Source: Arthrobacter mangrovi
GTDB taxonomy: Bacteria > Actinomycetota > Actinomycetes > Actinomycetales > Micrococcaceae
Assembly (NCBI RefSeq): GCF_026011795.1
Contig: NZ_BRVS01000013.1
Coordinates: forward strand, 1-64,000
Reading direction: 5' to 3'
DNA length: 64,000 nt
Below are positions 6,334-14,961 of this stretch, one piece after another. The notes under the pieces were generated by a model that did no database searches, was not told the origin of the DNA, and saw nothing but the letters and a program-made list of their open reading frames with translations. The position numbers and the translations under genes are program-made. The first letter of the stretch is position 1, and each line of letters begins with the position of its first letter.

Positions 6334-9093
6334 ATGAACCAGAACAGTTCCCCAGCCGCACGCCGGATTGTCGTCGTCGGCGGCGGGCCCGCGGCGCACC
6401 GTTTCACGGAGGCGATGTGCGCCCGCGGCACCGCCGGCCTGGCCATCACTGTGCTGACAGAGGAAGCGCACCTCCCCTACGACCGGGTGGCCCTGAGCAG
6501 GGCCCTCACCGAAACCGGCGTGGACCTCACCCTGGGCGACCGGGAGCTGTGGAACAACGACGCCGTCACCCTGGTGACCGGCGCGCGTGCGGTGGACCTG
6601 GACCTGGCCGCCAAGGAGGTCATCACGGCCGACGGCCGCCGGTTCGGCTACGACGAGCTGGTCCTGGCGACCGGTTCGAATGCCGCCCGGCTGCCGATTC
6701 CGGGCAACGAGCATACCCACGTCTACCGGACTCTGGAGGACGTGTGGGAGATCAACCGGCGCGTCGCGGACCTGGGCGAACTGCTGGGGCGGCCGGTCAA
6801 TGCCGTCACGATCGGCGGCGGGCTGCTCGGGCTGGAGGCCGCCGCCGGGCTGCAGCAGCTCGGGGCCAACCCCGTGGTGATCGACGGCGGCCCCTGGTTG
6901 ATGGGCACGCAGCTGGACGAGGGGGCAGGCCAGGCGATGGGCCGGCTCATCGCGGCGAAGGGGCTCGAGGTCCACGGCGGCGTGTATCCGGCGGCCGTGC
7001 TCACTGAAGAAGGACCGGACGGTGCGGCGATGGTCACCGGCGTCGAAATGGCGGACGGGCGGATCATCGACGCGGACATGGTGGTCGTCTCGATCGGCGT
7101 CCGGCCGCGCGACGAGCTGGCCCGCACGCTGAACGGCCGCGCCAAGGAGGAGGCCGCGGCGGCGGCCGGGAAGGCGCCGGAGGAGCTGGGCGACGAGGAC
7201 TTCGTCCCGGTCTTCCGGATGGGCGTCCGCGGCGGCATCGTCATCGACGAGTCCTGTGCCACCGATGTGGAGAACGTCTGGGCGGTCGGCGAGGTGGCCA
7301 ACTTCGGCGGCCTCTGCGTGGGTCTCGTGGCCCCCGCCAACACCATGGCGGAGATCGTCGCGGACCGGCTGCACGGCGGGAGCGCGGCCTTCGCCGGATT
7401 CGACACGGCCACCAAGCTCAAGCTTTCCGGCGTGGACGTGGCCAGTTTCGGGGACGGCTTCGCGAAGACTCCCGGCGCGCTGGAGATCGTGTACGCCGAC
7501 CCCGCCCGCGGCGTCTACCAGAAGGTGGTCACGAGCAACGACGCGAAGACGCTGCTGGGCGGCATCTTCGTCGGCGACGCCGCCCCGTACCAGAGCCTGC
7601 GCCCGCTGCTCGGCCGGGAACTGCCGGCCGAGCCCGGGGCCTACTTGTCGGCCGCGGGCGGCGCGGAGGCTCCGGACTCGGATCTGCCGGACGACGCGAT
7701 CCTGTGCTCCTGCAACAACGTCGCCGCCGGATCCATCCGCGACGCGGTCAACGGCTGCGGCAGCTGCGAGGGCCAGGACCCGGTGCAGGAGCTCGCCGGG
7801 CTTAAGGCGTGCACCCGCGCCGGCACCCAGTGCGGCTCCTGCGTCCCGATGCTCAAGAAGCTGCTGGAAACCGAGCTGGCCAACAACGGCATCGCCGTAT
7901 CCAAGGCGCTCTGCGAACACTTCGCCCTCTCCCGCGCGGAGCTGTTCGAAGCGGTTCGTGCCACCGGGCTTCGCAGCGCCGGCGAGGTCTTCGCGCGCTT
8001 CGGCATTCCGGTGGAGCTGGAGCACGAGGACGGCACGGTGGAAGCGGTCCCGCCGCTCGGCTGCGACATCTGCAAGCCGGCCCTGGGCTCCATCCTGTCC
8101 TCGCAGCATGCCGAGTACCCGCTCGATGCCGGCCGCGGAACGCTGCAGGACACCAACGACCGCGCCCTGGCCAACATGCAGAAAAACGGCACCTACTCCG
8201 TGGTCCCGCGCATCCCGGGCGGCGAGATCACCCCGGAGAAGCTGGCGGTAATCGCCGGGGTCGCGCAGAAGTACGGCCTGTACACAAAGATCACCGGGGC
8301 GCTGCGGATCGACATGTTCGGGGCCCGCCTGGAGCAGCTGCCGGACATCTGGAAGGAGCTGGTGGAGGCCGGCTTCGAGTCCGGACAGGCCTACGGCAAG
8401 GCGCTGCGCAACGTGAAGAGCTGCGTCGGCTCGACCTGGTGCCGCTACGGTGTGCAGGATTCCGTGGCGATGGCCATCAGCATGGAGCTGCGCTACCGCG
8501 GCCTGCGCGCGCCGCACAAGTTCAAGATGGGCGTCTCCGGCTGCGCCCGCGAGTGCGCCGAGGCCAGGGGCAAGGACGTGGGCGTGATTGCCACAGCGGA
8601 CGGCTGGAATCTCTACGTCGGCGGGAACGGCGGCGCCAACCCGGCGCACGCCCAGCTGCTCGCCAAGGATCTGGATGACGAGACGCTCGTCCGCTACGTG
8701 GACCGCTATTTGATGTACTACATCCGCACCGCCGACCGGCTGCAGCGCACAGCCCGCTGGATGGAGGACCTGGACGGCGGCATCGGCCATGTGCGGGACG
8801 TCGTCGTCGAAGACTCCCTCGGCATCGCGGCGGACCTCGAGGCCGCGATGGCGCGCCACATCGAGAACTACGAGGACGAGTGGGCGGCCACGCTCAAGGA
8901 CCCGGACCGGCTGCGCCGCTTCCGATCCTTCGTCAACGCCCCGGACCAGCGGGACGACTCGATCGCGAACGTGGCCGAGCGCGGCATGATCCGCCCCGCC
9001 ACCGAGGCTGAGAAGGCCGCCGCTGCCGCCGGCGAGGGACCCGTCCTGCTCGGCGCCACCATTCCCGTCCGACAGTCCTCCGAAGGAGCCTGA
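6334..9093 (+). CDS. nirB: Assimilatory nitrite reductase (NAD(P)H) large subunit
   Basis: 919 residues, ATG preceded by GAGG. Domains in order: FAD/NAD(P)H-binding Pyr_redox_2 (about 8-330; VVGGGPAAHRF and a second VTIGGGLLGLEAA), a BFD-type [2Fe-2S] module with Cys458, Cys460, Cys500 and Cys503, a ferredoxin-like half domain, and the siroheme/[4Fe-4S] domain with the Cx5C pair Cys697/Cys703 and the Cx3C pair Cys737/Cys741. All cofactor ligands are intact. It reduces nitrite to ammonium in the cytoplasm with NirD. It heads an operon with cobA (1-base gap) and the hemD-like gene, coupling siroheme supply to the apoenzyme. Confidence 0.95.
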   Translation: MNQNSSPAARRIVVVGGGPAAHRFTEAMCARGTAGLAITVLTEEAHLPYDRVALSRALTETGVDLTLGDRELWNNDAVTLVTGARAVDLDLAAKEVITADGRRFGYDELVLATGSNAARLPIPGNEHTHVYRTLEDVWEINRRVADLGELLGRPVNAVTIGGGLLGLEAAAGLQQLGANPVVIDGGPWLMGTQLDEGAGQAMGRLIAAKGLEVHGGVYPAAVLTEEGPDGAAMVTGVEMADGRIIDADMVVVSIGVRPRDELARTLNGRAKEEAAAAAGKAPEELGDEDFVPVFRMGVRGGIVIDESCATDVENVWAVGEVANFGGLCVGLVAPANTMAEIVADRLHGGSAAFAGFDTATKLKLSGVDVASFGDGFAKTPGALEIVYADPARGVYQKVVTSNDAKTLLGGIFVGDAAPYQSLRPLLGRELPAEPGAYLSAAGGAEAPDSDLPDDAILCSCNNVAAGSIRDAVNGCGSCEGQDPVQELAGLKACTRAGTQCGSCVPMLKKLLETELANNGIAVSKALCEHFALSRAELFEAVRATGLRSAGEVFARFGIPVELEHEDGTVEAVPPLGCDICKPALGSILSSQHAEYPLDAGRGTLQDTNDRALANMQKNGTYSVVPRIPGGEITPEKLAVIAGVAQKYGLYTKITGALRIDMFGARLEQLPDIWKELVEAGFESGQAYGKALRNVKSCVGSTWCRYGVQDSVAMAISMELRYRGLRAPHKFKMGVSGCARECAEARGKDVGVIATADGWNLYVGGNGGANPAHAQLLAKDLDDETLVRYVDRYLMYYIRTADRLQRTARWMEDLDGGIGHVRDVVVEDSLGIAADLEAAMARHIENYEDEWAATLKDPDRLRRFRSFVNAPDQRDDSIANVAERGMIRPATEAEKAAAAAGEGPVLLGATIPVRQSSEGA

Positions 9094-9094
9094 C

Positions 9095-10114
9095 ATGCAG
9101 CTCACCGCAGACCTGACCGGCCGGCACGTCCTCGTCGCCGGCGCCCATGACGAGGCCCGCCGCGCGGTCCGCCGCTTCGCCGGCGCCGGCGCCATCGTCC
9201 GCCCGGTATCCAGTCCGGAACACTTCACTCCGGAACTGCTCGACGGCGCCGTGCTTGCCGCGGTGGTTTCCGCGGACGACGGCGGGTGGCCGGCTCTGGC
9301 GCACGCCTGCGGTGAGCGCGGGGTACTGCTGGTGCGTGAGGTTCCGGCGCTTCCCGGCGGGTGCGTAACCCTGGTGGGCGGCGGACCGGGAACGGAAGAC
9401 CTGCTGACAGTGGGCGCCCTGCATGCGCTGCGGGAGGCCGACGTCGTCTTCTTCGACCGGCTGGCCCCGCATGCCGACCTGCCCCGCCTCGCCCCCGGGG
9501 CGGAACTGGTCGACGTGGGCAAGCAGCCAGGCCACCACAAGGTCACCCAGCGGGACATCGAACGGCTGATGATCGAGTCGGCCAAGGCGGGCAACAACGT
9601 AGTGCGGTTGAAGGGCGGCGACCCGTATGTGTTCGGCCGCGGCGGGGAGGAAGCCGCCGCCTGCGCCGACGCCGGCGTCCCCGTCAGTGTCATCTCCGGC
9701 GTGACCAGCGCGATCTCCGTCCCGGCAGCCGCGGGTATCCCGGTGACCCACCGCGGCATCAGCCACATGTTCACCGTGGTCTCCGGGCACCAGCCGCTGA
9801 CCGATGCCGAGCACGAGCACCTCGCCGGCCTCGGCGGCACCGTCGTGGTGCTGATGGGTGTCGGCACCCTGCCGCAGCTCACCGCCGGCCTGCGCCGCGC
9901 GGGAATGCGCCCGGACATGCCGGTGGCCGTGGTGGAGCGCGGTTTCAGCGATTCCCAGCGGACCACGGTCTCCACGCTGACCGGCATCGTCACCGCCGCC
10001 GGCGCGGCCCGGGTCAAGTCCCCCGCCATCCTCGTGATCGGCGAAGTGGTCCGGCTCGCTGACGGGAACGAGGCCGGGCAGCTCGCCGGCCTGGCCGAAT
10101 CGGTGGGAGCCTGA
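9095..10114 (+). CDS. cobA: Uroporphyrinogen-III C-methyltransferase (SUMT) with a short CysG-like N-terminus
   Basis: 339 residues, ATG with AGGAG 8 bases upstream. From about residue 88 the SAM-dependent tetrapyrrole methylase fold is complete: VTLVGGGPGTEDLLT, VVFFDRL, VVRLKGGDPYVFGRGGEE and VTSAISVPAAAGIPVTHRG. It methylates uroporphyrinogen III twice to precorrin-2 for siroheme. The first ~88 residues resemble the start of the CysG NAD-binding (precorrin-2 dehydrogenase) domain, but are far too short and lack the glycine-rich loop (AGAHDEARRAV). The precorrin-2 oxidation step may therefore be done elsewhere. The TGATG overlap with the next gene indicates coupled translation. Confidence 0.92.
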   Translation: MQLTADLTGRHVLVAGAHDEARRAVRRFAGAGAIVRPVSSPEHFTPELLDGAVLAAVVSADDGGWPALAHACGERGVLLVREVPALPGGCVTLVGGGPGTEDLLTVGALHALREADVVFFDRLAPHADLPRLAPGAELVDVGKQPGHHKVTQRDIERLMIESAKAGNNVVRLKGGDPYVFGRGGEEAAACADAGVPVSVISGVTSAISVPAAAGIPVTHRGISHMFTVVSGHQPLTDAEHEHLAGLGGTVVVLMGVGTLPQLTAGLRRAGMRPDMPVAVVERGFSDSQRTTVSTLTGIVTAAGAARVKSPAILVIGEVVRLADGNEAGQLAGLAESVGA

Positions 10115-11295
10115 TGACCGGGACCGCCGCGGGCCGGCCGCCCGGCCACGGCACGGCCGAATCCCTGGAGGAAGTGCGGGCCCTGGTCGAGGCGCCGAAC
10201 GCGGAGGCCCTCGCAGGCTTCCGGATCGGGGTCACCTCGGACCGGCGCTCCGACGACCTGATTTCCGCGCTGGAACGGCGCGGCGCCCAGGTCCTGCATG
10301 CCCCGGCGCTGAGGATCGCCCCGGTGGCCGAGGACCGGGCGCTGCTGCAGGACACCGCCGCCGTCCTGCACGCCCGGCCGGATGCCACCATGATCACCAC
10401 GGCCTACGGCATGCGCCGCTGGACCGAGGCCGCGGATGTCCACGGCCTCGGCGAGGACCTGATGGCAGCCCTCGAGGCGTCCCGGATCTTCGTGCGGGGC
10501 CCGAAGGCCCGCGGGGCCGTCCGGGCCGCCGGCCTCAACGACGCGGGCATTAGCCACGACGAACGCACCTCCAGCCTGGTGGACCTGCTCCTGGCCGAGG
10601 GCGTGTCCGGCGCCACCGTCGCGGTCCAGCTGCACGGCTACACCGATACGACGCAGCTGGCCAGGCTCCGCGACGCCGGGGCGCGGGTCCTGACCGTCAC
10701 TCCGTACCGCTGGGTCAAGCCTGAAGGCTCGGAAGAGAAGGTCGGCCGGCTCATCGAGGCGGTCGTCGCGCGGCAACTGGACGTGGTCACCTTCACCAGC
10801 GCTCCGGCGGTCGACGCGCTGCTCAGCACCGCGCACGAGATGGGTCGGTATGAGGCCCTCGTGGAGGCGTTCGGGAACGACGTCGTTGCGGCCGCCGTCG
10901 GGCCGGTCACCTCGCGCCCGCTGGAGGATGCGGGAATCCGTCCCCTCATGCCCGAGCGCTACCGGATGGGCGCCCTCATCCGGCTGGTCGTCGAGCACCT
11001 GTCCGAAAACCGGATCCAGCGCGTCGGCACGGCGCTCGGCGAAGTCCAGATCCGCGGCCGCTCCGTCATCCTCGGCGGCAGGCGCACGGACCTCTCCCCC
11101 ACCCCCATGGCCATCTTCCGCGCCCTCGCCACGGCCGGCGGGGCGGTGCTGCCGCGCGAGTCGCTCCAGCAGTGCCTGCCGGACGCCCCGGGCGAACACG
11201 CGCTGGACATGGCCGTGAGCCGGCTCCGCCAGGCCCTGCCGGACGCATCGCTCGTCGCCACCGTAATCAAGCGCGGGTACCGCCTCAACGTGTAG
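10114..11295 (+). CDS. hemD: Uroporphyrinogen-III synthase fused to an OmpR-type winged-helix domain
   Basis: 393 residues; ATG overlaps the cobA stop (TGATG). Residues ~30-285 form a HemD fold (RIGVTSDRRSDDLISAL, RGPKARGAVRAAG, VTFTSAPAVDALL), which cyclises hydroxymethylbilane to uroporphyrinogen III. Residues ~300-393 form a transcriptional-regulator C-type winged helix: LSPTPMAIFRALA, HALDMAVSRLRQAL and VIKRGYRLNV are the recognition-helix and wing signatures. No receiver domain is present. Such fusions are known from actinobacterial nitrite-assimilation loci; whether the protein acts as enzyme, regulator of nirB, or both is not settled by the sequence. Confidence 0.85.
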   Translation: MTGTAAGRPPGHGTAESLEEVRALVEAPNAEALAGFRIGVTSDRRSDDLISALERRGAQVLHAPALRIAPVAEDRALLQDTAAVLHARPDATMITTAYGMRRWTEAADVHGLGEDLMAALEASRIFVRGPKARGAVRAAGLNDAGISHDERTSSLVDLLLAEGVSGATVAVQLHGYTDTTQLARLRDAGARVLTVTPYRWVKPEGSEEKVGRLIEAVVARQLDVVTFTSAPAVDALLSTAHEMGRYEALVEAFGNDVVAAAVGPVTSRPLEDAGIRPLMPERYRMGALIRLVVEHLSENRIQRVGTALGEVQIRGRSVILGGRRTDLSPTPMAIFRALATAGGAVLPRESLQQCLPDAPGEHALDMAVSRLRQALPDASLVATVIKRGYRLNV

Positions 11296-11298
11296 CGG

Positions 11299-11318
11299 CT
11301 GCCCCGGAGACGGGGCAG
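11299..11318. terminator. Hairpin between convergent genes
   Basis: An 8-bp perfect stem, CTGCCCCG and CGGGGCAG, with a GAGA loop, lies 4 bases after the hemD-like stop and before the stop of the convergent membrane-protein gene. There is no T-tract, so it may act in both directions or need a factor. A second palindrome, TGCCGGCCGGCA, follows at 11321-11332. Confidence 0.55.
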
Positions 11319-11337
11319 GTTGCCGGCCGGCAGCGGC

Positions 11338-11694
11338 TCAGGCGACGATGGCGCCTCCGGCCGGCACCGCGGCGGCATACAGCCAGAACAGGGCCAGCAG
11401 GGCGGGCGGCAGCAGCAGGGAGCAGACTCCGGCGCCGCGCCCGCGTCCGGTGAAGGCGGCGACGGCTCCCAGCACCATGCCCGGCAGCACCCCGAGCAGG
11501 CCGATCTGGGCCAGCACCGCCCCCGCGGCGGAAGCCCGTGCCTCGTCCGCCGTGCAGGCGTTGTCCAGCGCACACAGTCCTTGCAGGAGCAGCGGGAAAC
11601 CGACGATTATCAGGGCGACCGCCGCGCCGCAGAGTCCTAGCGCCAGCCAGCCGGGCCAGCGGGGCTTGGCAGCATCGGCGGCAGGCAGGACCAT
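11338..11694 (-). CDS. Small membrane protein of unknown function
   Basis: 118 residues from ATG at 11694. Three hydrophobic segments are visible: about 15-35 (WLALGLCGAAVALIIVGFP), 55-78 and 90-112. Two Cys in a short polar loop (GLCALDNACTADE) could form a disulfide outside the membrane. Upstream on the minus strand TATCTT lies 6 bases before GAGGGGATG, so the gene could have a leaderless transcript, or use GGGAG as ribosome site. No family was recognised. It follows another small unknown gene on the same strand at 85 bases. Confidence 0.6.
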   Translation of the reverse strand: MVLPAADAAKPRWPGWLALGLCGAAVALIIVGFPLLLQGLCALDNACTADEARASAAGAVLAQIGLLGVLPGMVLGAVAAFTGRGRGAGVCSLLLPPALLALFWLYAAAVPAGGAIVA

Positions 11695-11779
11695 CCCCTC
11701 AAGATACTCCCGGCGGGAACCCGAGGGAACGCCGCAGCGGCACGCCGGCCGCAGGCGTGCGGCCGGTTCCGGACGGGCC

Positions 11780-12106
11780 CTAGCTGCAGGTGGGCAGGTG
11801 CAGTGCGGCCGGGGCGGATTCCCCGCCCGCAGGCGCCGCTGCCGAGATGCCGAGCACGGTGGCTCCGACGTCTTCCAGCGCGACCTGCATGAAGGACAAC
11901 GAGTGGAGGTTCTCTTCCCGCTGGCGCTCGCTGACGCCGGCGGAGGAATTGAGCCAGGTGAAGCGGGTGAGCTTGCCCTCGAGCTCGCTGAGCAGGGCCT
12001 GGATCTCGGCTTCCAGCACAGCCGACTGCTGCCCGGCCACGGCGGCGGCGTCCACGGCAGCGGGCAGGGGTTCGAAACGGCGCAGCGTCGAGGACTCGTG
12101 CGGCAT
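11780..12106 (-). CDS. Hypothetical helical protein
   Basis: 108 residues from ATG at 12106, chosen for its GGAAAGG ribosome site at a spacing of 8 bases; the frame is open further upstream without a better start. Residues ~25-60 (QQSAVLEAEIQALLSELEGK) look like an amphipathic helix or coiled coil, followed by a WLNSSAGVSERQREENLHSL segment that may be another helix. No signal peptide or membrane segment. Nothing in the context assigns a role. Confidence 0.5.
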   Translation of the reverse strand: MPHESSTLRRFEPLPAAVDAAAVAGQQSAVLEAEIQALLSELEGKLTRFTWLNSSAGVSERQREENLHSLSFMQVALEDVGATVLGISAAAPAGGESAPAALHLPTCS

Positions 12107-12258
12107 GGGTCGGCCTTTCCGGGGAGGAGTGCGCCAGCGTCTTCCGATGGCAACAGGCACATCGTAACGTTTCATCCCCGCGGCCAACAGCCCCTACCGG
12201 CGTGTCCGGGCACACATGCCGGTGAAGTAGGTCACAATGTGCCCGGGCGGGCGCTTCG

Positions 12259-13722
12259 TCAGATCGGGTATTGCGCGTGGCCGTACTGCTGGATCGTCAC
12301 CCACCGCTGCTCCGTGAAGGAGTCGATGCCGGCCTGGCCGCCGAATTTGCCGTAACCGGAGTTCTGGATGCCGCCGAACGGGGCCATGGGCTCGTCGGCC
12401 ACCGGCTGGTCATTCACGTGCACGATCCCGGTCCGCAGCCGCTGCGCCACCTTCAGTCCTTCGTGGATGTTCTCGCTGATCACGCCGGCGGTCAGGCCGT
12501 ACTTCGTGTCGTTGGCCAGCTCCACGGCATGCTCCGAATCCCGTGCCGGGAGCACGGTGGTCGCCGAGCCGAAGATCTCCTCGTGGAAGATCCGCATCTC
12601 GGGCGTAGTTCCGGTCAGCACCGTGGCCGGCACGACCGAATGATCCAGCTTGTGCCCGCCGGCCACCGCCGTCGCACCCTTCCGCAGCGCATCGTCAATG
12701 AGTTCGTACTGCCGGTGCGCGGACTTCGCGTTCACCGCCGGGCCGATCACCGTGGCCGGATCCGCCGGGTCGCCGGTCGGCAGCGCGGACACCCTCCGCG
12801 CGAACTTCCCGGTGAACTCCTCGGCCAGGCTCTGGTCCACCACCACGCGGTCCACGGACATGCAGATCTGCCCGGCGTTCATGAACGAGCCGAAGACGGC
12901 GGCATCCACCGCGTAGTCCAGGTCCGCGTCCTTGAGCACCACCAGGCTGTTCTTGCCGCCGAGCTCCAGGACCGCCGGCTTGAGGTTTTCCGCCGCCATG
13001 ACGCCGATCTTCCGTCCCACCGTAGTGGACCCTGTGAAGTTGACAATCCGGACCCGTTCGTCGGTGATCATGGCGCCAACGACGTCGGCGGCATCCTCGG
13101 GTGCGTTCGTCACCACGTTGAGCACTCCCGGCGGCAATCCGGCGTCCAGCAGCGCATCCGCAAGGTAGAGCCCGCAGGCCAGCGGCGCGTCCTCGCTCGG
13201 CTTGAGCACCGCCGTATTGCCGACGGCCAGCGGAACGGCGATCGCCCGGATACCCAGGATAAACGGCGCGTTCCAGGGCGACATGGCCCCCACCACGCCG
13301 AACGGCTGGCGGATGGAGAGCGAGTAGGCGCCGGGCATGTCGGAGGCCAGCACGTCGCCGCGGGTGGCGGTCGTCGCCGCGGCCGCCTCGCGCAGCATGT
13401 TGGCGGCCAGCCCGGTGTTGAACAGCGACCACGGTTTGACCCCGCCCACTTCGCCCGCCATCAGTTCGGCGCCCTGCTCCACCCGTTCCTCCAGCAGGTC
13501 GGCGGCCTTCAGGAAGATCTTCCGGCGGGCGCTCGGGGCCATGGCGACCCAGTCGTCCAAGGCGGCCGCCGCAGCAGCCACGGCCATCGTCATGTCCTCC
13601 GCGCCGGCCGCGGCCACGGTCGCGAAAGCCTCGCCGGTGTAGGGATTGATGTCCTCCGTCGTCTTGCCGGAGGCGGCCGGGACATGCTTGCCGCCGATGA
13701 TCAGGTCACGCGTGATTGCCAC
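12259..13722 (-). CDS. NAD(P)-dependent aldehyde dehydrogenase, aromatic-aldehyde type
   Basis: 487 residues from GTG at 13722 with a strong AGGAGG ribosome site. The ALDH signatures are complete: SPWNAPF with the oxyanion Asn151, NFTGSTTVGRKIG, general base Glu253 in LELGGKN and nucleophile Cys287 in NAGQICMS. Overall wording is closest to vanillin/benzaldehyde/salicylaldehyde dehydrogenases, so aromatic aldehyde oxidation is the likeliest reaction, but the substrate is not proven. It stands alone: no aromatic ring-cleavage gene is in the window. Confidence 0.85.
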   Translation of the reverse strand: MAITRDLIIGGKHVPAASGKTTEDINPYTGEAFATVAAAGAEDMTMAVAAAAAALDDWVAMAPSARRKIFLKAADLLEERVEQGAELMAGEVGGVKPWSLFNTGLAANMLREAAAATTATRGDVLASDMPGAYSLSIRQPFGVVGAMSPWNAPFILGIRAIAVPLAVGNTAVLKPSEDAPLACGLYLADALLDAGLPPGVLNVVTNAPEDAADVVGAMITDERVRIVNFTGSTTVGRKIGVMAAENLKPAVLELGGKNSLVVLKDADLDYAVDAAVFGSFMNAGQICMSVDRVVVDQSLAEEFTGKFARRVSALPTGDPADPATVIGPAVNAKSAHRQYELIDDALRKGATAVAGGHKLDHSVVPATVLTGTTPEMRIFHEEIFGSATTVLPARDSEHAVELANDTKYGLTAGVISENIHEGLKVAQRLRTGIVHVNDQPVADEPMAPFGGIQNSGYGKFGGQAGIDSFTEQRWVTIQQYGHAQYPI

Positions 13723-14066
13723 TGAAGCCTCCTAGGTCCTCCCGGCTCCCCGCCTCGGGCGGAGGGCCCGTCTTGACACTCCTTTGCTACCACCGACCAG
13801 CGCCGAAAGATAGGGAAGGCGCCGCCGTCGTTCCCCTAAACCACGCCTGCATCGTGCAGGTGCTCCCCGGCCGCGGGCACCTAGGCTGCGGCGCCGGGAC
13901 CCCCAGGATTCGCCGTCCCGCCCCTCAATTCCGGTCCGGCCACTCCCTTGATTTCGGCGTTGCCCCGCTTCCGCCCTCCGGCGACTATTGAAGTCCATCC
14001 ATAGTTTCGCGGGCATGGCTGGTGTGGGGCGCTGGTCCGTGCCCGTTCCTCGAGAGGACACTCGAC
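13723..14066. other. Intergenic region between divergent aldehyde dehydrogenase and secreted protein genes
   Basis: 344 bases with no convincing coding frame. It contains the promoter entered at 13960-13988 for the plus-strand gene and a short hairpin CCTGCA-TCG-TGCAGG near 13849-13863. No clear promoter was found for the minus-strand dehydrogenase beyond its ribosome site. Confidence 0.5.
13960..13988 (+). promoter_or_regulatory. Sigma-70-type promoter for the secreted HECAH protein
   Basis: -35 TTGCCC at 13960-13965 and -10 GACTAT at 13983-13988 with the ideal 17-base spacer. It predicts a leader of about 70 bases before the ATG at 14067. Confidence 0.5.
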
Positions 14067-14897
14067 ATGAGGAAAATTCCAGCCGCCCTGCTTACCTGCG
14101 TTTTGGCGCTCGGGGCCCTTCTCCCGGCGGCGCAGCCGGCCGCTGCAGCCACCGCCACCACGGTCGTCGCTGCCGGCAGCAGCAATGCCAAGGCCCTGTT
14201 CAGCAATGCCGGCGGCTATGTCGCCTCGAACAAGAGCTTCGGCCAGAGCTACTACCTGAAGAACATCAAGTCCAACCGCACCGGCGTGCTGCAGGAAAGC
14301 CGCGGGGGCAAGTGGGTCACGCTGCGCAAGGTCAGCTGGCGCAAGCAGGCCGGCTCGGCCAATTCCACGGCCGTGACCGTCAGGACCACCAAGACCACGG
14401 CCACCGTGGTGAAAAAGTACCGGCTGGTCGTCAACGCCACGAAGCTGGAGAAGCAGTGGATTTCCGCCACGGCCACCCTGCGCCACCAGAATCCGCGGCA
14501 CTACACCGGCTACAAGCGCACGGTGTACAACACGGTCAAGAAGTACTGCCCCAACGTCATCATCCTGGAGGAAAGCCGCACCCGCAGCTACACCTACAGC
14601 ACGTCGCTGCGGATGAACGTGGCACGCCGCCCCGCAGGCCAGCTGCTGAAGTATGCGGCCCTGCACGAGTGCGCGCACGTGCGGCAGTTCAGCCTCTACG
14701 CGCCGCCGCAGCAACCGACCCTGCACAAGAAGCTGAATGCCATCTACAAGACCACGCGCGGCGTGGAAATGGCCGCGGACTGCATGGCCTTCCGCATGGG
14801 CGTGAACAGCAAGCTCATCTTCGGCACGTACACCAAGAACTGCTCCGGCGCGCGGGGAACCGCGGCGGCAAAACTGCTGGCCGGGCGGAAGCTCTGA
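14067..14897 (+). CDS. Secreted protein with HExxH-type zinc metallopeptidase motif
   Basis: 276 residues; ATG at 14067 has GAGAGGA 9 bases upstream. A Sec signal peptide is clear (KIPAALLTCVLALGALLP, then AQPAAAA). The mature protein is rich in Lys, Thr and Tyr. Near residue 205 LHECAHVRQF gives an HExxH motif, and about 35 residues later EMAADCMAFRMG provides a candidate third ligand in an E-x2-AD arrangement like that of neutral zinc metallopeptidases. Both flank a C-terminal half that could be a small gluzincin-like domain. It may be an extracellular peptidase; the family was not recognised and activity is inference. Confidence 0.65.
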   Translation: MRKIPAALLTCVLALGALLPAAQPAAAATATTVVAAGSSNAKALFSNAGGYVASNKSFGQSYYLKNIKSNRTGVLQESRGGKWVTLRKVSWRKQAGSANSTAVTVRTTKTTATVVKKYRLVVNATKLEKQWISATATLRHQNPRHYTGYKRTVYNTVKKYCPNVIILEESRTRSYTYSTSLRMNVARRPAGQLLKYAALHECAHVRQFSLYAPPQQPTLHKKLNAIYKTTRGVEMAADCMAFRMGVNSKLIFGTYTKNCSGARGTAAAKLLAGRKL

Positions 14898-14961
14898 GAG
14901 CCGTCCACAGGGCGCCGCGGACCCCCTTTTCCGCCACCCGGGATTGTGCGACGATGCCCTC

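Noticed and set aside
6268-11199. An uninterrupted minus-strand open frame of about 1640 codons opposite nirB, cobA and the hemD-like gene.
   Set aside because: It is antisense to three clearly conserved genes, has a low-complexity Arg/Gly/Ala-rich product, and such frames are expected in high-GC DNA. No domain was seen.
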